The notes beneath the pieces are model-generated. The model worked only from the letters and a program-made list of their open reading frames with translations. It searched no databases and was not told where the DNA came from. Shown piece after piece: positions 52,054-59,929 of a DNA stretch of 64,000 nt (within the stretch, counting starts at the first letter, position 1; each line of letters begins with the position of its first letter). The translations under genes and the position numbers were made by a program. Source of the DNA: a bacterium. GTDB lineage: Bacteria; Cyanobacteriota; Vampirovibrionia; Gastranaerophilales; Gastranaerophilaceae. The stretch is taken from positions 1 to 64,000 of the forward strand of contig JAGBXP010000006.1 in assembly GCA_017629215.1 (NCBI GenBank), in the 5' to 3' direction.

Positions 52054-52599
52054 ATATCTAACGAAGAAAGAGGCGTTAATAGAAACGCCAGCAAGGATAA
52101 ACCACTTATTAATGAAAAAATTAGAGCAAAAGAAGTTCGCCTAATTGATGAAAATGGTAATAATCATGGGATAGTATCTACGCTTCAAGCATTGAGAATG
52201 GCAGAGGAAGCAGATTTAGATTTAGTTGTTATTAGCCCAAATCAAGCTCCACCGGTAGCTAAAATTTTAAACTACGGTAAATATAGATATGAGCTTGAGA
52301 AAAAAGCAAAAGAAGCTAAGAAGAAGCAACATGTTGTTGACGTAAAAGAAGTAAAAGTACGCTATAAAATTGATACACATGATTATGAAGTACGATTAAA
52401 AAATATTAGAAAATTCATATCTCAAGGCAATAAAGTTAAGATTGTTGTAATGCTAAGAGGACGTGAGATGCAACATTCACATTTAGCTGTTGAGTTAGCA
52501 GAAAGATTTATAGCTGATTTAGCTAACGATCCAATTACTGTTGAGAAAAAACCAATGGTAGAAGGTAGAAACGTAACAGCTTGGTTAGCACCACAATAG
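52054..52599 (+). CDS. infC: Translation initiation factor IF-3 with probable AUA start
   Basis: 181 residues if started at ATA 52054, 8 bases after AGGAG (52041-52045). The text upstream of the first ATG (52192) is clearly IF-3: ISNEERGVNRNASKDKPLIN and EKIRAKEVRLIDENGNNHGI are the conserved N-terminal domain. Later KILNYGKYRYELEKKAKEAK and GKVKIVVMLRGREMQ-type text match the C-terminal domain. infC genes often start with AUU or similar so that IF-3 limits its own translation; AUA would serve the same end. rpmI and rplT, the usual partners, do not follow. Confidence 0.92.
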   Translation: MSNEERGVNRNASKDKPLINEKIRAKEVRLIDENGNNHGIVSTLQALRMAEEADLDLVVISPNQAPPVAKILNYGKYRYELEKKAKEAKKKQHVVDVKEVKVRYKIDTHDYEVRLKNIRKFISQGNKVKIVVMLRGREMQHSHLAVELAERFIADLANDPITVEKKPMVEGRNVTAWLAPQ

Positions 52600-52679
52600 A
52601 ATAATCTAAGTTAAATTTTATACTTGATTAAAAATTTTCAGCGAATATAATAAACTTATATTGAAAATTAAAAAAGTTT

Positions 52680-52752
52680 GCCACAATAGCTCAGTTGGTA
52701 GAGCAAGGGACTGAAAATCCCTGTGTCCTTGGTTCGATTCCGAGTTGTGGCA
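52680..52752 (+). tRNA. tRNA-Phe (anticodon GAA)
   Basis: 73 bases. Acceptor GCCACAA/TTGTGGC, D-stem GCTC/GAGC, anticodon stem GGGAC/.. loop CTGAAAA, T-arm GGTTCGATTCC. CCA is not encoded. It lies after infC, followed by a T-run. Confidence 0.95.
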
Positions 52753-52936
52753 AATTTTTTTTGTGTATTTGATTAATTTATAAATAGTTGTTTTATTAAT
52801 GTTTAAAATAAAAAAGTTTGTAAATTTTTGTAAATAGGACTTAAAAAAAAATCTTTATATGTTTTAATTACATGGGTAAGTTTTATAACACTTATAAAGT
52901 ATCCAATAGTCCAGATTAGCAAAAGGAGTGTGTATA

Positions 52937-54490
52937 ATGATATCATTGGTTAGTATGGCTGCGTTACATTTTGCAAATCCGAATGTAGCAACTAATGCAA
53001 CTGTCGATAATAATCAAGTTGTTGAGGTGCAAAATGTTGAGCAAAAATTAGTTAAAGCACCTTTAGATGTTTACCAGTCATATACAATGGTAAAAAGAGT
53101 TAGTTTTAATGGCTACAAACAAGTTATTAAGTTGCCAGAGCAAAATAAAACTAGCTTCAAGAACTTCAATGAAGTAATCACAAGTTATGAAAAGCCAATG
53201 AAAAATGTTATCAATGAATTTAATACTCGAAAAAATATTGATGGACAATTCTTAAAATGGGTTGAATTACCTAAAAATCAATTGAAAAAAAATAGTGATG
53301 GCGTTAGCCACCTAGATGAAATTTACTATCAAGCAAGATTGTTAAAGTCAAATACAAATTCTGATGGTTCAGTAAGACCTTTGGTTTTGCTTGGCATTGG
53401 TGGGTCAAGGCATACTGCTGAATTTTTATTGAATATGAATGGAGAAGGTAATACTGGTAAGGTGCTTTTCTATTCTGATATTGATAACGGAAGTTTTAAT
53501 AATTTTGTAAGAAAAAATGGCGGAGATGTTAAAAAATTAAATTTCTTGGTTGCTTCAAAGTCTGGAACAACATTTGAGACAGCTGATGGTTTTAAACGAT
53601 TTGAGAATGCTTTAATTGATTCTTACAAAAAAGAAGGCTTGAGTGAAGAAGATGCAATATTAAAAGCACAAAGTCATTTTGCGATTTGTACAGATGCGAA
53701 AGCTACAGAAAAAAATCTAAGAGGCAAAATCGGAGACAAAAATGGCGAAAGAAATAATTATATAAAAGAACTTTATATACATGATGATGTCGGTGGTAGA
53801 TTTAGCATGTTTGATGACGCTGGGTTGTTCGTTCTTGCTTATGCAAATGTACCTAAAGAAACAACTGCAAGAATTCTTAAATCTGCTGCTAATACAAGTG
53901 AAAAACTTACAAAAACTGATAATATTAATGAAAATACAGCAGCAAAAAGTGCAATTTATAATGTGTTTTCAAGAGATAATGGCTTTACTCTAATTCAACA
54001 TCAATATTTTGGGGATGTTTTTGAAGGTGGTGGAGAAAATTGGTCTAAGCAATTATATCTTGAAAGCTTAAAAGATTTTGATTACATGGTTGGAACAGCT
54101 CCTCAATCAATGCATTATGCAACAGAAGGACAATTCAATCCTGCGAATAGAACTTCTTATAATACTATTTTGACCATTAAAGGACAAGATGGTAAAAACA
54201 ATTATGCTACTTATACAGATGCAATAGCAAAAACTTATAACGAAACTACTCCTTTGCAATTAGAAGTCTTAGAAGTAGTTGGAGAAGGTGAAAAAATTAA
54301 GCCTGAAACGATAGGTGAATATATTCAATCAAAACATTTTGAAACGGTTTACATGGGCATGCTTCGTCGTGAAACTGCTAATATAAAAAATGACATGAAT
54401 AAACCTTTAGCAGAAGTAGTACAACCATCTGTAGAAACGTATAAGAACAAGTTTAAAGAAGGTAAATATCAGTTAAAGGTAGGAGAATAG
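52937..54490 (+). CDS. pgi: Glucose-6-phosphate isomerase with atypical N-terminus
   Basis: 517 residues from the ATG at 52937 (AAAGGAG ahead). PGI motifs: LVLLGIGGSRHTAEFLLN, LVASKSGTTFETADGFKR, DDVGGRFSMFDDAGLFVLAY, and GENWSKQLYLESLKDF. It interconverts glucose-6-P and fructose-6-P. The first ~60 residues are unlike normal PGI: a hydrophobic start (MISLVSMAALHFANPNVATN) and then KRVSFNGYKQ, matching the SF tag seen on neighbours. Some catalytic positions are drifted, so activity should not be assumed. Confidence 0.85.
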   Translation: MISLVSMAALHFANPNVATNATVDNNQVVEVQNVEQKLVKAPLDVYQSYTMVKRVSFNGYKQVIKLPEQNKTSFKNFNEVITSYEKPMKNVINEFNTRKNIDGQFLKWVELPKNQLKKNSDGVSHLDEIYYQARLLKSNTNSDGSVRPLVLLGIGGSRHTAEFLLNMNGEGNTGKVLFYSDIDNGSFNNFVRKNGGDVKKLNFLVASKSGTTFETADGFKRFENALIDSYKKEGLSEEDAILKAQSHFAICTDAKATEKNLRGKIGDKNGERNNYIKELYIHDDVGGRFSMFDDAGLFVLAYANVPKETTARILKSAANTSEKLTKTDNINENTAAKSAIYNVFSRDNGFTLIQHQYFGDVFEGGGENWSKQLYLESLKDFDYMVGTAPQSMHYATEGQFNPANRTSYNTILTIKGQDGKNNYATYTDAIAKTYNETTPLQLEVLEVVGEGEKIKPETIGEYIQSKHFETVYMGMLRRETANIKNDMNKPLAEVVQPSVETYKNKFKEGKYQLKVGE

Positions 54491-54495
54491 TATAC

Positions 54496-54517
54496 AAGGA
54501 GGTATTACCTCCTTTTA
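54496..54517 (+). terminator. Terminator after pgi
   Basis: AAGGAGGT, ATT, ACCTCCTT then TT. Its arms contain both an SD-like and an anti-SD-like sequence. Confidence 0.8.
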
Positions 54518-54653
54518 TTGTGTTGTAAAGTTTTGTAAAATTAATGGTGTTAAGTGTGTATTGTTAGGCAAAAAAAGTTTTTTTCTGGTTTTATATAATA
54601 TAGAAGGCCAATCAATTTCTAAGTTATGTGTTGTAAAGTTGAAAGGATGATTT

Positions 54654-55847
54654 ATGTTGAAGGTGAACAACATACAAGGTTTAAACGGTAGATTTGTAAA
54701 ACAGCGTTTAAGTAATGACAGTAATACTGAAAATAGAACGAATTTATCTTTCACCAGTAATGTGGTTGAGAGTAATGAAAATGCTATAAAAGAAAAAGAT
54801 AAAGAGAAGAAAAGTAAGTTAAGTTTTAAAAAAATAACAAATGTTCTTGGGACATTAGCTGGTGTAGGGATTATTTCTTATGCTGGTTTTTCAATGGGGT
54901 TACGTCCTAAATGGATGAAAAACTTAACGAATAAAAACAAAAAATTAGAAACTAAATTAAAAGCGCAAATAGAAAAATTAAAGGTTAAAGAAGGACTTAA
55001 AGCTGGTACAGAAGAAAAAGGTAATGCATGGTATAATATTGGTGCAAAAGTCCAAGGAGCAGTGGAACAAATTGGTGAGGAGCTATCAAATAACTTGCTT
55101 TATGGTATTGGTACTTGTATCATAATGCCTTTAGTTTTATTATACAGTCCTTTCGGTAAAAAAGATTCAACAAAAGAAGATAAATTCTTTGCAGTTGCAA
55201 GACAACCATTATCATTTATCACAATGTTTTCTATGCAACTTACGTTTGATAAATTATTCTCTCGTTGGTCAAAATCAATTATTGACCAAAATGTATTAGA
55301 AACTAAAAATGTTCAGGATGCTTTAAGCAAAGGTGGAGATATTGATGAGAAGATTCTTGAGCAGATAAAATATAATGACAAACCTTTAAAATCTAGTTTC
55401 AAAAACGAATATACAAAATTCATTGAAGTACTAACAGGTAATGCAAAAGATGCAGATAAAGATATTACAATGCTAGATAAAATCAAAAGTCCAAGTGAGC
55501 AAATAAATGAATTTAAGGCTATTTTAACTAAATTAGAAAATGATCCAGAATATAAGGTCAAATTTAATAAAGATACAGCAACGAAATTAGAAAAATCTTT
55601 TGAAAGATATGTTAATGTTAAAAATAATTCAAAATTAAGAACAGAGTCAATTAAAATTGTAAGTAATGTATTAGTTTCACAAATTATTGGTTGTACATTA
55701 TTGAATGTAATTTATGGAAAAGCTATGAAAGGTTGGGCAAAATATAAAGAACAAAAGAAATTAAATGAATTACAAAATAATAATATTAACAATCAAGCTA
55801 TTGAAAATATAAATTCTGAGAATAAAAATGAAGGGAAGGTGGCGTAA
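54654..55847 (+). CDS. Membrane protein with SF-type N-terminal tag, first of a pair
   Basis: 397 residues (AAAGGATG ahead). N-terminus MLKVNNIQGLNGRF then TNLSFTSNVV; membrane segments VLGTLAGVGIISYAGFSMGL (about 63-82), LLYGIGTCIIMPLVLLYSPF (about 143-162) and VLVSQIIGCTLLNVIYG (about 340-356). Long Lys-rich helical regions between. No family recognised. Its stop overlaps the next start (TAATG), so the two probably form a complex. Confidence 0.65.
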   Translation: MLKVNNIQGLNGRFVKQRLSNDSNTENRTNLSFTSNVVESNENAIKEKDKEKKSKLSFKKITNVLGTLAGVGIISYAGFSMGLRPKWMKNLTNKNKKLETKLKAQIEKLKVKEGLKAGTEEKGNAWYNIGAKVQGAVEQIGEELSNNLLYGIGTCIIMPLVLLYSPFGKKDSTKEDKFFAVARQPLSFITMFSMQLTFDKLFSRWSKSIIDQNVLETKNVQDALSKGGDIDEKILEQIKYNDKPLKSSFKNEYTKFIEVLTGNAKDADKDITMLDKIKSPSEQINEFKAILTKLENDPEYKVKFNKDTATKLEKSFERYVNVKNNSKLRTESIKIVSNVLVSQIIGCTLLNVIYGKAMKGWAKYKEQKKLNELQNNNINNQAIENINSENKNEGKVA

Positions 55848-56797
55848 TGAAAATTAATAATGTATCAAATAATTTTGCAAGACCTTCTTTCAAAGCTACT
55901 GAAAATAAAGAACCTGAAAATATGACACCTGAAGAGTTTAATAGCAAATTTGAGGAAATCAAAAAAGGTCGTAAGAACGCAGGAAAAACTTATAAAATAA
56001 ATAGAAAGAATTTGGGTGAAGATAAAGCTTTAAAAACTTATAGAGAGACTTTAGTAGGTCTACAAGAAGAACTTAGTAATCTTGTAAAAAGATTTGAGAA
56101 TTCAATAGATCCAAAAACTGGTTTAAAATACAAAAACGTAGATAAAGCACCTGAATTTATACAGACAATTTATAGAAGGTTCTCGAATTCTTGGTTAATG
56201 AAAAAGTTATCAAGTAACGGTATAAATGGGAACAAGGTCGGTGGTATTACGATAGCGTTGGCGTTAGGTAATGTTCTAAAAGAACTTATGGGTACAACAT
56301 TCTATACAATCCAGGCCATGACTAATGAGGACTTACCACCAGATAAGAGAAAATTTGTTGGTATGTATGACTTGATTGTTGGTCTTGTATCTACATCATT
56401 CTCAATAGGATTTGGTGCGTTAGCAATATTTGGTCAAGATGCTGCTATTAAATGGGCACTTAAAAATAATAAAACTCAACATCATTCAAGATATGCAACT
56501 GCTTATGCAGGTTTAACTTTCCTAATTCCAAATTTATTACAAACAATTATTGGTAAGAGAATTGTTGCACCTGCAATAGGTACTCCAGCTGCAGGTAGAT
56601 GGAAAGAAAAACAATTAGCAAAACTTGAAGCTGAAAAAGCAAAAAATAATAATGATGTGCAGAATAAACAAGCTGAATCGAATACTGTAACCGATTTGAA
56701 ATTTACAGATAAAGGTTATATAGATCTTGAGGCTGTGGTTGAAGATGAAAAGCTTGCAAAAAAGAACACTAATGAAAAATCTTTAGCAACAGTATAA
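55847..56797 (+). CDS. Membrane protein with SF-type N-terminal tag, second of a pair
   Basis: 316 residues. MKINNVSNNFARPSFKATEN at the start is the clearest SFKA tag in the window. Membrane segments GITIALALGNVLKELMGTTF (about 140-160), LIVGLVSTSFSIGFGALAIF (about 183-202) and AGLTFLIPNLLQTIIG (about 225-240). C-terminal tail acidic and Asn-rich. No family recognised. Confidence 0.65.
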   Translation: MKINNVSNNFARPSFKATENKEPENMTPEEFNSKFEEIKKGRKNAGKTYKINRKNLGEDKALKTYRETLVGLQEELSNLVKRFENSIDPKTGLKYKNVDKAPEFIQTIYRRFSNSWLMKKLSSNGINGNKVGGITIALALGNVLKELMGTTFYTIQAMTNEDLPPDKRKFVGMYDLIVGLVSTSFSIGFGALAIFGQDAAIKWALKNNKTQHHSRYATAYAGLTFLIPNLLQTIIGKRIVAPAIGTPAAGRWKEKQLAKLEAEKAKNNNDVQNKQAESNTVTDLKFTDKGYIDLEAVVEDEKLAKKNTNEKSLATV

Positions 56798-56807
56798 TTA
56801 CTATTTA

Positions 56808-56850
56808 AAAATAAAAGAGGATGACTTTTTAAGTCATCCTCTTTTATTTA
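56808..56850. terminator. Terminator after the membrane-protein pair
   Basis: AAATAAAAGAGGATGACTT, TTT, AAGTCATCCTCTTTTATTT: a perfect 19-bp stem. Confidence 0.92.
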
Positions 56851-56964
56851 GCGTTGTTATTATTTATAATAAACTTGTAAAAATTTTAAATAAAGAGATT
56901 ATGAGAAAATAAATAATTTTTGAAGTATAATAAACACAAGAAAAGGTTTTAGAGGAAAATAATT

Positions 56965-59610
56965 ATGCTTAAAGGAAACGAAATTAGACAATTATACTTA
57001 GATTTTTTTGAAAAGAAATATCAACATACTATTGTTGAAAGCTCAAGTCTAGTACCAGATAATCCAACTGTTTTATTAACTACAGCTGGCATGTTGCAAT
57101 TTTTACCAATATTTTTAGGTATACAAAAATCACCTTATGATCCTGCTCGTGCAGCATCTTGTCAAAAATGCGCTCGTGCTGGTGGCAAGGATTCTGATAT
57201 TGAAAATGTAGGAAGAACTCCACGACATCATACATTCTTTGAGATGTTGGGTAATTTTTCTTTTGGAGATTATTATAAAAAAGAAATTATAGAATGGGCT
57301 TGGGAATTTGTAACAGAGGTTCTTAAACTGGATAAAGATAGACTTTGGATTACCATATTTGAAACAGATGACGAAGCTTATGAGCTTTGGAGAAATGTGG
57401 GAATTCCTGCTGAAAGAATTAAAAGAAAAGGCAAGAAGGATAATTTCTGGGGACCTCCAGGAGCTTCAGGTTCTTGTGGTCCTTGTTCTGAAATCCATTA
57501 TGATTTAGGTGAACAATACAAATGTTCTGATGATTGTGGTATTGATACTTGTGAATGTGATAGATGGGTTGAAATTTGGAACTTGGTATTCACAGAACTT
57601 TATCAAGATGAAGAAGGAAACCAGTCTCCACTTGAAAAGAAAAATGTTGACACAGGCATGGGCTTAGAAAGAATTACAATGGTATGCCAAGGTGTTGCAT
57701 CAACATTTGAAACAGATTTATTAAGACCAATTTTGGATAAAGTGTCTGAAATGTCAGGTGTTTCTTATAAAAAATCTGAAAAAACAGATGTTTCATTAAG
57801 GATTATTACTGACCATGCTAGATGTGTTTCATTCTTGATTTCTGATGGTGTAATTCCAGGTAACGAAGGTAGAAGCTATGTTTTAAGAATGATTTTAAGA
57901 CGTGCTTTAAGACATGGAAAAATCTTGGGTATGGAATTACCATTCTTATATAAACTTGTTGACACAGTTGTGGAATACTATGGGCAAGCTTATCCTGATT
58001 TAATAAAAAATAAAGAAAAAATCAAAGATACTATAAAGAAAGAAGAAGAAAGATTTAACAAAACCCTCGATAGAGGATATAAAATGCTTGATGAATTTAT
58101 TGCTGAAAAGAAAGATATTGATGGCGAAAGTGCATTCAAGCTTTATGATACTTTCGGATTTCCATTTGAGTTAACTCGAGAAATAGCAGAAGAAAATGGA
58201 CTAGCTGTTGATGAAGAAGGTTATCGCAAAGCTATGCAAGAGCAAAAAGAGCGTGCCAAGGCTGCAACTGCAAAGATTTCTGTAACTGGCGATATTAAGT
58301 ATGCAAAAGTTGAAGAAGAAGTTGGCTCAACTGAATTTTTAGGCTATGAAGAAGTTGCTTGCGAAGCAAAAATCCTTGCATTAATAGAAGGCGAAGGCTA
58401 TGTTGATGTTGTATTAGATAGAACTCCATTCTATGCAGAATGTGGTGGTCAAGTTGGTGATAGTGGATATATTGTAAACGAAAACTTGAAGGTCGAAGTT
58501 CTTACAACATTCAAAGTAAACCAATTATTCGTTCATAGATGTCAAGTTCTTACTGGCGAATTAGTTACTGGTGAAAGAGTTTTAGCTATTATTGACTCAG
58601 AAAGAAGAAATGAGATTAAAGTTCATCATACATCAGCTCACCTACTTCAAGCAGCTTTAATTAATGTCATCGGAGATGAAGTAAAACAGGCTGGCTCACA
58701 GGTTGAAGAAAATCGAATGAGATTTGACTTCACATTTTCAAGAGCAATGACTCCTCAAGAGGTTGAAAAAACTGAAGCACTTATGAATAAATGGATTGGT
58801 GAAAGACTTCCAGTTCAGACTGATGTTATGGACATTGAAGAAGCTAAATTAACTGGTGCAACTGCATTATTTGGTGAAAAATATGATGACGTTGTTCGTG
58901 TTGTTTCAATTGGTGGAGCTAAAAAATGTAAATGTGGGGGTGGCTGTAAATGCAAGCACGATGAAGAGCCAGAAGTTATATCAAGAGAATTTTGCGCAGG
59001 TACACACGCAAAGTCAACTGGTGATTTAAGACTTGTGAAAATTGTTTCAGAAGGTGCAATTGCAGCAGGAACTAGAAGAATAGAATTAGTTGTATCAAAA
59101 GCAGCTATTGAATACTTGAATAATAAAGTTAAAGTTACAAATGAGCTTGAATCAAGATTTAAAGTTCATACAGATGAAGTTCTTGAGCGTGTAGAAAAAC
59201 TTGCCGAAGAAAACAGAGAACTTCAAAAAGAGCTTGTACGTCTTAAAGAAGAACAAGCTAGAGGTAAGTTTGCAACATTTATTTCAAAAGCTCAAGATAT
59301 TGAAGGCGGTAAACTATTCATTTCCAAGATTGAAAACTTTGATGCTGATGCAATTAAAGCAGGTATTGAATTATTAGGTAACAAGCTTGGAGATAGTGTA
59401 ATTATCCTTGCAAGTGAAAAAATGGTTGTTGCAAAAGTTTCTGATAATTTTGTACAAAAAGGAATTAATGCAGGTAAGATAGTTGGAGAAATCGCTCGTG
59501 CAACAGGTGCAAATGGAGGTGGACGTCCTAATTTCGCGCAAGGCGGAGTAAAGGATGCTAGCTTGCTTGATGAAATCTTAGCAAAAATAGAGGCTGATAT
59601 TAAAGGATAA
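56965..59610 (+). CDS. alaS: Alanine-tRNA ligase with Cys-rich insertion
   Basis: 881 residues. Class II core: RQLYLDFFEKKYQHTIVESS, NPTVLLTTAGMLQFLPIFLG, GRTPRHHTFFEMLGNFSFGD; editing domain VHHTSAHLLQAALIN and EFCAGTHAKSTGDLRL; C-terminal domain with TGANGGGRPNFAQGGVKDAS. In the editing domain, just before the zinc Cys, an extra stretch KKCKCGGGCKCKHDEE (about 653-668) adds four Cys and one His that standard AlaRS lacks. CAGTHA replaces the usual CGGTHV. Confidence 0.96.
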   Translation: MLKGNEIRQLYLDFFEKKYQHTIVESSSLVPDNPTVLLTTAGMLQFLPIFLGIQKSPYDPARAASCQKCARAGGKDSDIENVGRTPRHHTFFEMLGNFSFGDYYKKEIIEWAWEFVTEVLKLDKDRLWITIFETDDEAYELWRNVGIPAERIKRKGKKDNFWGPPGASGSCGPCSEIHYDLGEQYKCSDDCGIDTCECDRWVEIWNLVFTELYQDEEGNQSPLEKKNVDTGMGLERITMVCQGVASTFETDLLRPILDKVSEMSGVSYKKSEKTDVSLRIITDHARCVSFLISDGVIPGNEGRSYVLRMILRRALRHGKILGMELPFLYKLVDTVVEYYGQAYPDLIKNKEKIKDTIKKEEERFNKTLDRGYKMLDEFIAEKKDIDGESAFKLYDTFGFPFELTREIAEENGLAVDEEGYRKAMQEQKERAKAATAKISVTGDIKYAKVEEEVGSTEFLGYEEVACEAKILALIEGEGYVDVVLDRTPFYAECGGQVGDSGYIVNENLKVEVLTTFKVNQLFVHRCQVLTGELVTGERVLAIIDSERRNEIKVHHTSAHLLQAALINVIGDEVKQAGSQVEENRMRFDFTFSRAMTPQEVEKTEALMNKWIGERLPVQTDVMDIEEAKLTGATALFGEKYDDVVRVVSIGGAKKCKCGGGCKCKHDEEPEVISREFCAGTHAKSTGDLRLVKIVSEGAIAAGTRRIELVVSKAAIEYLNNKVKVTNELESRFKVHTDEVLERVEKLAEENRELQKELVRLKEEQARGKFATFISKAQDIEGGKLFISKIENFDADAIKAGIELLGNKLGDSVIILASEKMVVAKVSDNFVQKGINAGKIVGEIARATGANGGGRPNFAQGGVKDASLLDEILAKIEADIKG

Positions 59611-59636
59611 ACTGATTAATATCAAAAAATAATTTT

Positions 59637-59671
59637 AAAGTGATATAAAATTCAATTTTATATCACTTTTT
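59637..59671. terminator. Terminator of alaS
   Basis: AAAGTGATATAAAAT, three bases, ATTTTATATCACTTT then TT. Perfect 15-bp stem. Confidence 0.9.
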
Positions 59672-59784
59672 AAATATGATTAAAATATGAAATGTATCTT
59701 AATAAAACTTCACAGAACAAGCAATTGTAACGATTTGTAAAGACGAGTTTTCATGAGGCTCAAATCCAGTTATAATGCCCTATA

Positions 59785-59814
59785 TGATATGATATGATAT
59801 GATGTGAGGTGAGG
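59785..59814 (+). repeat. Pentanucleotide array (6 units) in cassette copy 3
   Basis: TGATA, TGATA, TGATA, TGATG, TGAGG, TGAGG. Copy 2 has five units, so copy number and unit mix differ between loci. Confidence 0.75.
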
Positions 59815-59827
59815 AGTCTTTTTGCAT

Positions 59828-59854
59828 TAAAGTTTTTAAAAAATATGCCGATAA
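59828..59854 (+). promoter_or_regulatory. Perfect sigma-28 (FliA) consensus promoter
   Basis: TAAAGTTT (59828-59835), exactly 11 bases, GCCGATAA (59847-59854). All 16 consensus positions match. It reads the gene at 59930. Confidence 0.85.
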
Positions 59855-59929
59855 TAATTCTACAAGTAGATCTAAGTTAGCATGCAACGTAAGTCGTATT
59901 ATGTAGTAAAAAATAGAAAGGAGTACAAA

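Larger units (their letters stand above)
59704..59854 (+). repeat. Promoter/leader cassette, copy 3
   Basis: Matches copy 2 from AAAACTTCACA through TGTAACGATTTGTAAAGA, CATGAGGCTCAAATCCA and TTATAATGCCCTATA, the array, AGGAGTCT and the promoter. After the -10 the leader differs from copies 1 and 2. So the conserved unit is the promoter, while the leader goes with the small MKFF genes. It fills the 319-base gap after alaS. Confidence 0.88.
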
